From contig NZ_RBTP01000012.1 of the NCBI RefSeq assembly GCF_003702045.1, positions 124,001 through 188,000 on the forward strand: DNA of 64,000 bases, given 5' to 3'. The position numbers and the translations under genes were made by a program. The stretch is from Pseudomonas viridiflava (GTDB taxonomy: Bacteria; Pseudomonadota; Gammaproteobacteria; Pseudomonadales; Pseudomonadaceae). Of the stretch, positions 1 through 8,888 are shown piece after piece (position 1 is the stretch's first letter; each line of letters starts with the position of its first letter). The notes under the pieces were generated by a model. The model was not told the origin of the DNA and made no database searches. It saw only the letters and a list, made by a program, of their open reading frames with translations.

Positions 1-2763
1 CTGATCAAGGAAACCTCACCGTCCGACCGGCGCGTAGCAGCCGATGAGCAGTCGCCCCATGCGTTGCTGGACGCCTGGTATGACGGTGCAACGATTGACT
101 GGTCGGTACGTTCAGCGCCACCGCCCTGGGATCTGCCTGCGTCGGCTTTCGATCTGCAGACCTACCGTTTTCAGGCAGCGTCCGTGCCCCAAGTCTCTGC
201 TGAACAACAGCCTGCTGCTGAACGACAGCCCATCGCCGAGTGGTTCTACCAGCGGCAGTGGCAACGTGTGCGGCGCTTGAGTTCGCACTCGGTTGCTCAG
301 CGGCGTGAGCTGTTGGTGGTGTGTAGCCACGATGCCTTGGACGAAACACTGCGCGAATGCCTGCAAAACGTGTATCAGCGTGTGATCGAAGTCAGCGCGG
401 GCAATGGCTTTCAACGACTGACAGCCGACCGTTTTGTGCTGGACCCGCTGGATACTCAGGCCTTGGCCCGCCTGCTCGACACCCTGACCGGTCCGAACGC
501 CGATGAGCCTTCACCGCTTGAGCTGGACTGGCTGCATGCCTTGCCGTTATCGGTCACCGGCAAGGTCAATGAGCAAAGCCTGGCGGCCGCGCAATGGGCG
601 TGTCTGGATACCGTCAGTGCGCTGCTGCAAAGCTGGGGGCAGACGCCTCGCAGTCCCGCGCTGCGGCTGTGGCTGCTGTCGTGGCAGGCGTGTCCGGTGG
701 ACGGCGAGGTGAAGCGGCCTGAGCTGGCGGCACTGGCGGGGATCACCGAAGTGGTGCCTCAGGAATACCCCGTGCGTTGCCATTGGCTGGACCTGGACAA
801 CGCGCAACTGGCCGCTCGACCCGAGGCGCTGGCGGCGTTGTTGGCGAACCCCGCGACCGCCCCCAGACGCATGGCCCTGCGCGATCAGTATCTGTGGCAG
901 CCAAGATTGCAGAGCAGCCCGGTCATGGCACCAAGCGTTATCCCCGATCTGTTGCCATTGGACGGGGTGTTTCTGGTCATCGGTGGCAGCGGTGGCATCG
1001 GCCGTTCCTTGTGCGAGCACCTGTTGCGATCCAGTCAGCGACGCATCGTGTTGCTGTCACGTCGCGGTGAGTGTCCTGATGAGTTGAGGGCGTATCGCTC
1101 GCGTATCGATGCGGTTCAGGCCGATATCGCTGATCGTGACCGCTGGCCAGCGGTGCTGGAGCAACTGAGTCGGCGTTACGGCCGGTTTGACGGCGTGATC
1201 CACGCCGCAGGTGTCGGCGCAGGCAGCCTGATCCGTCATCGCGACGCGAAGCAGCTGGCTGAAGCCATGAGGGCCAAGACCCTTGGCATGCTCGCGGTCG
1301 AAGAGCTGATCCAGCAGATGACGCCTGCATTCGTGCTGTATTGCTCGTCGATGGCTGCCCTGTTTGGCGGCGCGGGCCATCTGGACTATGCGGCTGCCAG
1401 CGGCACGCTGGACGGCTTCACCCATTACCGTCCCAATGCCACCCATGACTGTGTGCGACTGGGCATCAACTGGGACATCTGGCGCGACATCGGCATGGCG
1501 ACGGACGCGGGGGCAGGCGATGCCACGCATCAGCAGCACCTGGCCGTCGGCATGTCGGCGCAGGAGGGGTGCCACGTTTTCGATGTGGCGCTCAGCACTC
1601 AATTGCCCCAACTGTTGATCTCGACGACTCCCATCGGGAAGGCGCGGCGTTTTTATCCGGTTCGTCATGGCGCAGCACAGACAGTGGCGCAACCTGCGGC
1701 GGATGCCGAGGGGATCGCGCAAGCGCAAGACGCGGATCTGAGGACCCGTCTGCATGGCTGTTTGTGCAAATGGCTGGGCGTGACGGAGCTGGAAGAGGAC
1801 GACTCGCTCTACGACCTGGGCGCCGACTCATTGACCCTGCTGGACCTGATCGATGAATTGCAGGCCGCCACGGGTGTGGTGGTCGAGCTGTCCAGGTTCA
1901 GTCACAAGGTCAGCCTACGCGAGGTCCTTGCGGTGGTGCAGGCCGACAGTCCGGACGTCATCGAAACCAGCCAGAACCCGTGGGACGACGCGGTCCGCGT
2001 CGATGAGTGGCACCCGGGCGCAGGCTGCGACTGGCTGTACCTGATCCATCCGGTGGGCGGCGATGTTCAGGCCTACCGTGAACTGGTTTCGGCGCTGCAT
2101 CCTGACCTCGGTGTGCGTGTCATTGCCGACCCTGCGTTGCGGGTGCCCGAGCTGCCGGCCATCAGCCTGACTGAGCGCGCACAGCGCTATGTGCAGTCGC
2201 TGCAAGCCCTTCAGGCAGAGGGCACTGACTGGCGACTCGCTGGCTGGTCGTTTGGCGCCTGGGTTGCGCAGGCCATGTGCAGCGTGGCCCAGGTCTCGGG
2301 TTTGAGGCAGCCGACCCTGTACCTGATCGATCCGCCGGCGCCCGACGCTGGAGCCGAGCTGGCGCAGATCGACGAACAGCCTATTCGTCAGGTCTTCCAG
2401 CGCGAGTTTTCAGCCCGTCGGCCAGGCGAGATGGCAAGCGAAGACACGCCGCGCTACCTGCAACGCCTGATCGCTTGCTGCCAGAACAACATGGCAAGCA
2501 TGGCCGACCATCGACCCGCGCAACTGCCCGCGACCGCGACACGGCTGTTCATCGCCATGCAGCCCAATCCCTATGGCGTGGGGCGCAACTGGCAGTTGCC
2601 AGCGCTCAAGACCGCTTGGCAGGCCGTGTTGCCGCAGTTGCTGAGCTGGCAGCCGCTGGACACCGATCATTACGGCATCGTTGCCAGTCCGTGGGTGCAA
2701 ACCATCGCCGAGATGATCAACACCGACGTCATCGAGCAGATTCCTGGAGAGCGACATGAGTGA
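1..2763 (+). CDS. PKS/NRPS terminal module (KR-ACP-thioesterase), 5' truncated by window edge
   Basis: The reading frame is open from base 1, so this is the C-terminal part of a larger synthase. In order: a ketoreductase (structural half to about residue 300, then the NADPH loop GGSGGIGRSL and the catalytic region CSSMAAL...DYAAAS), a carrier domain with the phosphopantetheine serine in LGADSL, and a type I thioesterase with nucleophile motif GWSFGAW, an acid in LIDPP and a His in TDHYG. The KR has no LDD motif, which in the family points to A-type stereochemistry. The Asn of the usual K-S-Y-N tetrad appears to be Ser (YAAAS where YAAAN is usual). The thioesterase means product release happens here, so this is the last module. 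The MbtH-like gene overlaps its end by 8 bases, suggesting one operon whose earlier modules lie upstream and include NRPS adenylation domains. The product cannot be named from this fragment. Confidence 0.92.
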   Translation: MIKETSPSDRRVAADEQSPHALLDAWYDGATIDWSVRSAPPPWDLPASAFDLQTYRFQAASVPQVSAEQQPAAERQPIAEWFYQRQWQRVRRLSSHSVAQRRELLVVCSHDALDETLRECLQNVYQRVIEVSAGNGFQRLTADRFVLDPLDTQALARLLDTLTGPNADEPSPLELDWLHALPLSVTGKVNEQSLAAAQWACLDTVSALLQSWGQTPRSPALRLWLLSWQACPVDGEVKRPELAALAGITEVVPQEYPVRCHWLDLDNAQLAARPEALAALLANPATAPRRMALRDQYLWQPRLQSSPVMAPSVIPDLLPLDGVFLVIGGSGGIGRSLCEHLLRSSQRRIVLLSRRGECPDELRAYRSRIDAVQADIADRDRWPAVLEQLSRRYGRFDGVIHAAGVGAGSLIRHRDAKQLAEAMRAKTLGMLAVEELIQQMTPAFVLYCSSMAALFGGAGHLDYAAASGTLDGFTHYRPNATHDCVRLGINWDIWRDIGMATDAGAGDATHQQHLAVGMSAQEGCHVFDVALSTQLPQLLISTTPIGKARRFYPVRHGAAQTVAQPAADAEGIAQAQDADLRTRLHGCLCKWLGVTELEEDDSLYDLGADSLTLLDLIDELQAATGVVVELSRFSHKVSLREVLAVVQADSPDVIETSQNPWDDAVRVDEWHPGAGCDWLYLIHPVGGDVQAYRELVSALHPDLGVRVIADPALRVPELPAISLTERAQRYVQSLQALQAEGTDWRLAGWSFGAWVAQAMCSVAQVSGLRQPTLYLIDPPAPDAGAELAQIDEQPIRQVFQREFSARRPGEMASEDTPRYLQRLIACCQNNMASMADHRPAQLPATATRLFIAMQPNPYGVGRNWQLPALKTAWQAVLPQLLSWQPLDTDHYGIVASPWVQTIAEMINTDVIEQIPGERHE

Positions 2764-2944
2764 TTCAGAGGCGCAGTACGAGGTGGTTATCAACGACGAA
2801 GGTCAGCATTCCCTCTGGCCCGCAGGTAAACCGATGGCCGCAGGGTGGAGCAGGGCGGGCATGTGCGGCGAACGGCAAGCCTGCCTGGATTACATCGCTG
2901 AGCACTGGACGGACATGCGACCGCGTTCATTGCGTGAAGGGTGA
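2756..2944 (+). CDS. MbtH-like NRPS accessory protein
   Basis: This 62-residue protein has the MbtH signature almost complete: N-x-E-x-Q-x-SLWP near residues 11-19, a GW pair in the middle, and CLDYIAEHWTDMRP-x-SLR at the C-terminus. MbtH proteins bind NRPS adenylation domains and are often needed for their solubility or activity. The ATG lies inside the end of the synthase gene (8-base overlap), so translation is probably coupled. The usual PxGW appears as AAGW, a small departure. Its presence argues that the truncated upstream enzyme belongs to a mixed NRPS/PKS line, since a pure PKS would not need it. Confidence 0.93.
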   Translation: MSDSEAQYEVVINDEGQHSLWPAGKPMAAGWSRAGMCGERQACLDYIAEHWTDMRPRSLREG

Positions 2945-2999
2945 TCGTTCTTAGCGAACGGCTTGGCAATCGGATATGACAAGAAGAGGGTGAAGGAAC

Positions 3000-3869
3000 A
3001 TGGACCAACTGGCACTCAAGGCCATCGAGCGCATCGCAGGCGCTCCACGCACGCCGTATCACAGCATTGAAATCGACCGTCTGACGCCGGTCATCGGGGC
3101 CGAGATCAGCGGAGTCGACCTGTCGCAGCCGCTTGATGACGAGCAACTGAGCGAAATCCGGCGCGCGTTGCTGGAAAACCACGTGCTGGTGTTCCGTGAT
3201 CAGCATTTGAGCGTGGAGCAGCACAAGGCGTTCGGCAGGCTGTTCGGTGAACTGCGCGCGCTGCCGGTGGACAGCATCGATGGCGATGACCCGGAACTGG
3301 TGGTGGTCCGCGCCAATGCCCAGTCACGCTTCGTCGCGGGTGAAACCTGGCACACCGACGGCACCGCCGACCTTGAGCCATCGATGGGGTCGATGCTCTA
3401 CGTCAAGGAAACCCCAGCCATCGGCACCGGCGGTGACACACTGTTCGCCAACATGCACCTGGCGGTGGAGATGCTGTCCCCGGCCATGCAGCAGTTCCTG
3501 TCCGGACTGACCGCCATCCATGATGGCGAAATACCGTGGAAAGGCTTCACGCCGCCCGCCAATCTCCCTAAGAGTGAACACCCGGTCGTGGTCCGTCATC
3601 CGGAAACGGGCAGGCCGACACTGTTCGTCAACTCGGGTTTCACCTCGCATATCGTGCAGCTCTCGAGCGGCGAAAGTCAGGCGCTGTTGAACATGCTGTT
3701 CGATCTGGTGGCGCGCGAGCCGATCCTCAGTTGCCGGGTCCGCTGGGCACCCAACACCCTTGTGTTCTGGGACAACCGCTGTACTCAACATCACGCGGTC
3801 TGGGACTACTTTCCCCACTCGCGTTACGGTGAGCGCGTCACGATCCTGGGGGCTCGGCCAAGGGCGTGA
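3000..3869 (+). CDS. TauD/TfdA-family Fe(II)/2-oxoglutarate dioxygenase
   Basis: The 289-residue protein carries the facial triad of the TauD family: His118 and Asp120 in WHTDGTAD, and the distal His264 in the motif NRCTQHHAVWDY. Arg275 or Arg279 in the following RYGERVT stretch is the likely 2-oxoglutarate ligand. Family members hydroxylate or desaturate free or carrier-bound small molecules. A good purine-rich site (GAGGGTGAAGGA) precedes the ATG. It starts 55 bases after the MbtH gene on the same strand, so it is probably a tailoring enzyme of the same biosynthetic cluster, for example beta-hydroxylation of an amino acid or oxidation of the released product. The substrate is not predictable from sequence alone; taurine dioxygenase activity is unlikely given the context. 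Confidence 0.9.
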   Translation: MDQLALKAIERIAGAPRTPYHSIEIDRLTPVIGAEISGVDLSQPLDDEQLSEIRRALLENHVLVFRDQHLSVEQHKAFGRLFGELRALPVDSIDGDDPELVVVRANAQSRFVAGETWHTDGTADLEPSMGSMLYVKETPAIGTGGDTLFANMHLAVEMLSPAMQQFLSGLTAIHDGEIPWKGFTPPANLPKSEHPVVVRHPETGRPTLFVNSGFTSHIVQLSSGESQALLNMLFDLVAREPILSCRVRWAPNTLVFWDNRCTQHHAVWDYFPHSRYGERVTILGARPRA

Positions 3870-3928
3870 GCCTTTAGCCTCCCCGGCTTCTGCCCGGAGG
3901 GCGTGGGTGGCGTCACGCGGCAAACTCC

Positions 3929-4018
3929 GTGGGAGCGGACTTGTCCGCGAAGAGGCTGGTACATCCGACAAAAATGCAGAGGCTCAAATAATGCATTCGC
4001 GGGCAAGCGCGCTCCCAC
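3929..4018. repeat. REPIN: two inverted REP sequences
   Basis: GTGGGAGCGGACTTGTCCGCGA at 3929-3950 is matched in inverted orientation by TTCGCGGGCAAGCGCGCTCCCAC at 3996-4018, with about 45 bases between. This is the Pseudomonas REP palindrome arranged as a REPIN doublet. The inner spacer contains GGTACATCCGAC, which recurs inverted in the doublet at 21444-21533. It lies in the gap between two convergent genes, a usual place for such elements. REPINs are non-autonomous and are moved by a RAYT transposase encoded elsewhere. Confidence 0.8.
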
Positions 4019-4031
4019 GGTTTCGGGCTTG

Positions 4032-4098
4032 CTTCTGCCCGCAGGGCGTAGGAGCTTTCGGAGGTTACGACGGCAGCGATGGGCTGCGCGGCGGCCCC
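4032..4098. repeat. 67-bp GTTACGACGGCAGC repeat, copy 1
   Basis: Runs from CTTCTGCCCG to GCGGCCCC and contains the core GGAGGTTACGACGGCAGC. Two further copies of the same length occur at 38976-39042 and 39159-39225. It directly follows the REPIN and overlaps the 3' end of the acetyltransferase gene on the other strand, so the last codons of that gene lie inside the repeat. Confidence 0.75.
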
Positions 4099-4607
4099 AG
4101 CTGCAATCCATAAATCAGGTCATCAAACCACTGATCACCAATCTGATACGCCTGCGGCACGCGACGCTCGAAGGTGAAACCGCATTTCTCAAGCACCCTG
4201 CAGGAGGCGATATTGCCATCAGTGACGGTCGATTCCAGCGAGTCCAGCCCGATGGCAGTGGCGTAGTCGATAATTGCCTGCCGTGACTCGGTGCCGTAGC
4301 CCTTGCCTTGGCATTCCGGCAAAAGCAGGCAGCCCACCTCCGCATGCCCCGGCGACATGATCCGAAAGCCGCTGACGCCCAGGTCCTGCCCGCTCTGCCT
4401 GTCGATGACCACCAGACACAGCCAGTGATCCGACTGTGGACTCCATGCAGGCAGCCGGTGATCGAAGCCTTTGCGGATCATCTCCTCGCCGATTTCTCCG
4501 AACACATACCGCATGGTCTGTGGCTCGCGATGAAGCCTTAGAAACAGCGGCCAGTCCGCTTCGACCAGCGTGCGCAGGTAAAGCCGTTCGGTGTTCAACT
4601 CCAGCAT
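4065..4607 (-). CDS. GNAT N-acetyltransferase (RimJ/RimL type)
   Basis: The 180-residue protein begins with the RimJ/RimL-type opening TERLYLRTL-x-EADW and has the acetyl-CoA pyrophosphate loop CQGKGYGTES (R/Q-x-x-G-x-G/A) near residue 100, then the late motif SCRVLEKCGF. Such enzymes acetylate amino groups of ribosomal proteins, antibiotics or small molecules; the acceptor is unknown. The last dozen residues (GPPRSPSLPS) are encoded by the 67-bp repeat, so the natural C-terminus may have been replaced or extended by repeat insertion. It is convergent with the dioxygenase gene and does not look like part of the biosynthetic cluster. Confidence 0.85.
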   Translation of the reverse strand: MLELNTERLYLRTLVEADWPLFLRLHREPQTMRYVFGEIGEEMIRKGFDHRLPAWSPQSDHWLCLVVIDRQSGQDLGVSGFRIMSPGHAEVGCLLLPECQGKGYGTESRQAIIDYATAIGLDSLESTVTDGNIASCRVLEKCGFTFERRVPQAYQIGDQWFDDLIYGLQLGPPRSPSLPS

Positions 4608-4827
4608 CCAATGCTCCTTGCACGATCAGAATGGCACGGTGTTTTTTACCCGGAGGGCAAGCAATGATCAATCACTGAATCAGTACATCAGCCTTTAACT
4701 GTGCCCAATGCATGATCGCTCCGTCATTTCGTGCAATGAACGCCACAGCGTCGCACGACTCTATTCATCACCGCTGCGTATAAGTCATCCATCACTGCGG
4801 CTACCGGCCTGACAGGAGCGTAAATAT

Positions 4828-5793
4828 TTGGACAGCACAAACCCCTTGTCTTTCAGCGAGCAGGAGCGGGCACAGGCGCGTCAGTTCAATCAGAAACTCG
4901 CCCGGTTTCCCCGCTTCAAGGTCCGCAACCGAGTCATGCCCGTTTTGATTCAGTCACTGTTGCGCGTCAGCCAGATTGGCGGCGCGGGCAAACTCAGCCG
5001 TCATGGCCTTCAGGCCGAAAAGAAAATCGTCAGCTTCGACAACGTACCCGTTTCGGTGCGCATCATCAGGCCCAAAGGCACGCCAAAAGGCGTCGTGCTC
5101 GACTTGCACGGGGGCGGCTGGGTGATCGGCAACGCGCAAATGAACGATGACCTCAATGTCGCGATGGTCAACGAGTGCGAAGTGGCCGTGGTGTCGGTCG
5201 ACTATCGGCTCGCCGTGTCCACACCCGTGGAAGGCCTGCTGGACGACTGTTTTTCGGCCGCGTGCTGGCTGCTGGGTACGGATTGCAAAGAGTTTGCAGG
5301 CCTGCCGGTGATCATCGTCGGTGAATCCGCTGGTGGCCATCTCGCCGCCGCGACCCTGCTGAAACTGAAGGAAAAGCCCGAACTGCTGCAGCGCATAAAA
5401 GGCGCGCTGCTCTATTACGGCGTCTACGACCTTACCGGAACCCCGAGCGTGCGCAACGCCGGGCCCGACACCCTCGTACTCGATGGCCCCGGCATGGTCG
5501 ACGCCCTGCGCCTGCTCACACCCGGCCTGAGCGACGCACAACGGCAACAACCGCCGCTGTCGCCTCTGTACGGCGACCTCACCGGCCTGCCGCCTGCGCT
5601 GATGTTCGTCGGCGACATCGACCCGCTGCTGGACGACACCCTGCAAATGGCCGAACGCTGGAAAGACGTGGCGGAAGTCGAAATGCATCTGCTGCCGGAC
5701 TCTCCACACGGCTTCATTCATTTCCAGACAGCGATGGCGGGCAGGGTGCTGGCGCATGGGCGGGATTGGGTGACGCGGGTGATAAATCGCTGA
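4828..5793 (+). CDS. Alpha/beta hydrolase, HSL-type esterase
   Basis: This 321-residue protein has the oxyanion-hole motif HGGGW (residues 94-98) and nucleophile motif GESAGG with Ser167. The Asp is in VGDIDPLLDD and the His in DSPHGFIHF, which together make up the hormone-sensitive-lipase type triad. The start is a TTG preceded by ACAGGAGCG; no in-frame ATG lies nearby. No signal peptide is visible, so it is probably a cytoplasmic carboxylesterase or acetyl-esterase acting on small acyl esters. It stands alone between convergent neighbours. Confidence 0.9.
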   Translation: MDSTNPLSFSEQERAQARQFNQKLARFPRFKVRNRVMPVLIQSLLRVSQIGGAGKLSRHGLQAEKKIVSFDNVPVSVRIIRPKGTPKGVVLDLHGGGWVIGNAQMNDDLNVAMVNECEVAVVSVDYRLAVSTPVEGLLDDCFSAACWLLGTDCKEFAGLPVIIVGESAGGHLAAATLLKLKEKPELLQRIKGALLYYGVYDLTGTPSVRNAGPDTLVLDGPGMVDALRLLTPGLSDAQRQQPPLSPLYGDLTGLPPALMFVGDIDPLLDDTLQMAERWKDVAEVEMHLLPDSPHGFIHFQTAMAGRVLAHGRDWVTRVINR

Positions 5794-5808
5794 TGTGTGC
5801 GGCATCGA

Positions 5809-5943
5809 TCACCCGGACCTGCGCTTGCGATGTCGCAACACGACAAAGCCTATGACCTGAATGGCGACGATGCCAGCCACGATTTTTTGCAGGGGAGGGC
5901 TGTGGTCGCTTAGCCACACGATGAAGAAAATCGGAATGCCTAT
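5809..5943 (-). pseudogene. C-terminal fragment of an integral membrane protein
   Basis: Reading the minus strand from an in-frame stop at 5943 down to the TGA at 5809 gives about 42 residues. They form a hydrophobic helix (IVAGIVAIQVIGFVVL) ending in a basic tail (RHRKRRSG), as at the cytoplasmic end of a last transmembrane segment. No start codon or upstream domain remains. It is probably the tail of a deleted transporter, perhaps of the DMT type; the family call is a guess. Confidence 0.4.
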
Positions 5944-5973
5944 TTAGGTTGCCGCCATTCGCGCGCGCAGTTT

Positions 5974-6795
5974 TCAGGTTTCGCTGTCATCTAATACCAC
6001 TGGCGTCGCTGCCGACCCCGCCAACATGCCTCCATCGATGTTGAACTCACTGCCGGTGATGTAAGTAGCCTCATCGGTGGCCAATAGCAGGGCCACAGCC
6101 GCCACTTCTTCGGGCATTCCAAATCTTCTGAGCGGAGTGTCTTGAACGAGTGCAGCCATTCGCGCCTCCCGCTCAGCATCGGCACCCAACATTGGCTCCC
6201 ACATAGGGGTGAGGATGGCGGCCGGGTGGATCGAGTTGCATCGGACTTTCAATCCCTGCTCGGCGCAGTAAAGCGCCACTGTCTTGGTGTGATTGCGCAC
6301 AGCGGCCTTGGACGATGCGTAAGCAGCCGCGCCAGGAATACCAACCAGTCCGGAGCGAGAAGAGATGTTGATAATGGAACCAGTCTGAGTACGGCGCATG
6401 GCTTGAATAGCGTATTTGCACCCGAGAAACACGCCATCGAGATTGGTGCTATGCACAGCCTGCCAGTCCTCCAGACGCGCATGCTCTGGGTCGTGCTGGA
6501 CAGCACCCTGCTCAAATCCGGTAATGCCCGCGTTGTTGACCAGTACGTCTAGGCGGTCGTGCGCCTTTAGGACCTGCGTTGTCACTCGCTGCCACTCTTC
6601 TTCGCAGCGCACATCAAGATGCAGATAACAGGCACGGTCTCTTAACGCTCTTGCAGTCGCTCTTCCGAGCACGTCGTTAATATCAGTGACGTAAACAAAA
6701 CAGCCTTCCTGTACGAACCTTTCCGCAATCGCGGCGCCGATCCCTTGAGCCGCACCTGTGATGATCGCGATCCTGGATGTCAGTTTTCTGTCCAT
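5974..6795 (-). CDS. Classical SDR oxidoreductase
   Basis: The 273-residue protein shows the classical short-chain dehydrogenase plan: cofactor loop TGAAQGIG near residue 14, an acidic residue at the end of strand 2 (YVTDIND) favouring NAD(H), the structural NNAG motif near residue 88, catalytic Ser in NISSRSG with Tyr and Lys in YASSK, and the C-terminal GSEFNIDGG. The closest textbook subfamily is the glucose-1-dehydrogenase/7-alpha-hydroxysteroid type, but the substrate cannot be told. Monocistronic on the minus strand, with no regulator next to it. Confidence 0.9.
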   Translation of the reverse strand: MDRKLTSRIAIITGAAQGIGAAIAERFVQEGCFVYVTDINDVLGRATARALRDRACYLHLDVRCEEEWQRVTTQVLKAHDRLDVLVNNAGITGFEQGAVQHDPEHARLEDWQAVHSTNLDGVFLGCKYAIQAMRRTQTGSIINISSRSGLVGIPGAAAYASSKAAVRNHTKTVALYCAEQGLKVRCNSIHPAAILTPMWEPMLGADAEREARMAALVQDTPLRRFGMPEEVAAVALLLATDEATYITGSEFNIDGGMLAGSAATPVVLDDSET

Positions 6796-7099
6796 AAATG
6801 AAGCCTCCCTCTTCAGGTGTGTGCAACAGCTTGTAGAAACAGTCTACGTCCTATGAAATGCTTCGCCTTAAACGCGTCTAATTTTGTCGCAAGGACTTGG
6901 CTCGTCCCGACGTTAAATATTTAGCACTCGGCACTCGGCACAATCCGCGCGTATCACGGGTGCGTAAAGGCCTAGGCAGGCTTCATCGAGATGCGAAGTC
7001 AGGTGTTTGGCTGTGTGGTATTGAGTCAACCGGCTTCCAGTTGCAAACATGGCGGACGGCAGTGATGGGTCGAGTGGCGTCAGATGCTTCCGGTGACAC
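6796..7099. other. Intergenic stretch, no gene recognised
   Basis: About 300 bases between two minus-strand SDR genes. Short open frames on both strands have no recognisable motif or ribosome-binding site. It contains a short direct repeat (ACTCGGC twice, near 6925). The promoter of the SDR at 5974-6795 should lie here. Confidence 0.5.
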
Positions 7100-7870
7100 T
7101 CACCACACAATCGGCCTACCATCCCAAGCCCAAAAGGTCCCGGTATCAGCCGGACCATGCCCCCCGACTAACTCAATAATGCGCTCCGCCGAGAACGCCG
7201 GTTCGAACAGTTGCCCATCAGGGACGTTTGCCTGAAATGGCTGGGACAGTTCGGTGTCGGTGGTGCCTGGGTGGATGGCCAGGACGGTGGAGGCGGGGTT
7301 CAGGCGTTTCAGTTCGATGCTGGCGGTGTGCAGCAACTGGTTGAGCGCTGCTTTGCTGGCTCTGTAGCTGTACCAGCCGCCCAATCGGTTATCGCCAATG
7401 GAACCGACCCTTGCGGAGAGCGCCGCGAAGGTAGACGGGTGTTTGCGCAGTAACGGGAGCAGGTGTTTGAGCAGCAGGATTGGCGCGAAAGTGTTGGTGG
7501 CGAAGCTCGCTTGCAGACCTTCAAGCGTCAGTTGGGACAGGCCCTTTTCCGCTTTCGCACCGTCCTGATGAAGAATGCCCAGCGCATTGATGACAAGGTG
7601 CAGGTGGTCGCAGTGTTCACGCACCTCACTTGCAAGGTCTTCGAGGGATTGCTCGTTGCGCGCGTCGCAGTCGACGCGTTTCAGGCGATGGCCATATTGC
7701 TCTGCGAGTGTCGCCAGCGCTGGGGAGGCGCTGGCGTTTCGTGCGACCGCCCATACCTGAGTCACATCATCGCGAGCCAGCAACGCCGTGCACAGTGCCA
7801 GGCCGATGCCTCGGCTGGCTCCGGCTATCAGTACGTTAGCGTCGCTGTTCAGTTCGGGTATCAAACGCAT
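7100..7870 (-). CDS. SDR-family oxidoreductase, C-factor (CsgA)-like
   Basis: 256 residues. It has the Rossmann loop AGASRGIG near residue 17, a basic Arg after strand 2 (AVARNA) favouring NADPH, the NALGILH replacement for NNAG, and the Tyr-x-x-x-Lys pair in YSYRASK. The opening LIAGASRGIGLAL and the C-terminal GTFWAWDG are characteristic of the C-factor-like cell-cell signalling SDR branch, which in Pseudomonas is a general carbonyl reductase of unknown substrate. It is preceded by its own spacer and not obviously in an operon. Confidence 0.88.
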   Translation of the reverse strand: MRLIPELNSDANVLIAGASRGIGLALCTALLARDDVTQVWAVARNASASPALATLAEQYGHRLKRVDCDARNEQSLEDLASEVREHCDHLHLVINALGILHQDGAKAEKGLSQLTLEGLQASFATNTFAPILLLKHLLPLLRKHPSTFAALSARVGSIGDNRLGGWYSYRASKAALNQLLHTASIELKRLNPASTVLAIHPGTTDTELSQPFQANVPDGQLFEPAFSAERIIELVGGHGPADTGTFWAWDGRPIVW

Positions 7871-7976
7871 GAGGCACCTTGGGGAGCATGGCAGAAGTAG
7901 TGCTATGACTTCCGACTACGGTCTGACGTTCAGGTGGGCAATGGTTGTAAAGAAACCTCAACGAACGCCCAACCCC

Positions 7977-8888
7977 CTACCTACTGCCATAAACCCTTTT
8001 CAGTTCTTCCTGCGTCAACGCATCTTCAAACGGCACTGGCACGGCTTTCACCGCGCCATACAGGTTCCGGTACCGCCAATAATTCCCGCTGCTCACCAAT
8101 TGATACCCACGTTCCACGACACGCTGACCATCCAGCACGTACCTCAGTGTTTCCTGAGCCGCTGCAGGTGGATCGGGCAGTGTCATGTCGGCGGCCAGCA
8201 GACGCATTGATTCGTCGATGCATTCGTCGAGGGCAGCGGTGACTTGGGGGAGGTCGAGGGTGCCGTCGTCGATGCAGCGTTTGCCGCAGCGTCGGATCGG
8301 TTGGCTGGTGACTTCGATGCGCATGCGGTACAGCGCAGAACCTGCGATGTCTTGCACTTGCACCTGATTGATCAGCACGAAGCTGCCACGATCGGCGGTG
8401 AGCATCAACTTGGGTTCGACCACCAGTCGGGCGCTGACGGGGCCGGTGCCTTGTTTGATCCCGGCTGCCAGCGAGGCCTGTTGGAAGCGCTGTTGCAGAC
8501 GGTCCTGCAACTGAACGCCAGCCATCAGGTTGGCCAGCGGCTGTGATTCCTTGATCGCGGCGTTTTCGGCATCGCGCTGCAGGCTACCGCTGCCCATCTG
8601 TGTGTTGATCAGGCTGGCGACCAGCACGCCGGCGATACCAGCGCCTGCGCCTGAGCTGGAGACGAGGGTGTAGCTCGACGATGCGGCTTTTTTTGCGGCT
8701 TCGGGATCAATCACGGTGCTGGCGCTGACGAAGGTCTGCGGCAGTTGCAGGTCCACCTTGACGCCGTGAGCCTGAACGTACGTCACGGCATCTTGCGACT
8801 TGAAACCCGCCGGCGGCGCAGGCTTCTGTGCGCAACCTGCAAGTGTGAACAGGGCCAGTGCGCAGGCCGCAATCAACGGACGTTTCAC
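7977..8888 (-). CDS. Predicted outer-membrane lipoprotein (303 aa)
   Basis: I place the start at the GTG ending at 8888. It gives a clean lipoprotein signal MKRPLIAACALALFTLAGC with lipobox LAGC, and it overlaps the stop of the upstream gene by four bases (GTGA), typical of translational coupling. An earlier in-frame start would prepend a basic, non-signal segment. After the signal there is a small glycine/alanine-rich hydrophobic stretch (GAGAGIAGVLVASL), then a globular part with two close cysteines (RRCGKRC). No family is recognised. It is the second gene of a two-lipoprotein operon, so it probably works with its upstream partner at the inner face of the outer membrane. Confidence 0.82.
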   Translation of the reverse strand: MKRPLIAACALALFTLAGCAQKPAPPAGFKSQDAVTYVQAHGVKVDLQLPQTFVSASTVIDPEAAKKAASSSYTLVSSSGAGAGIAGVLVASLINTQMGSGSLQRDAENAAIKESQPLANLMAGVQLQDRLQQRFQQASLAAGIKQGTGPVSARLVVEPKLMLTADRGSFVLINQVQVQDIAGSALYRMRIEVTSQPIRRCGKRCIDDGTLDLPQVTAALDECIDESMRLLAADMTLPDPPAAAQETLRYVLDGQRVVERGYQLVSSGNYWRYRNLYGAVKAVPVPFEDALTQEELKRVYGSR

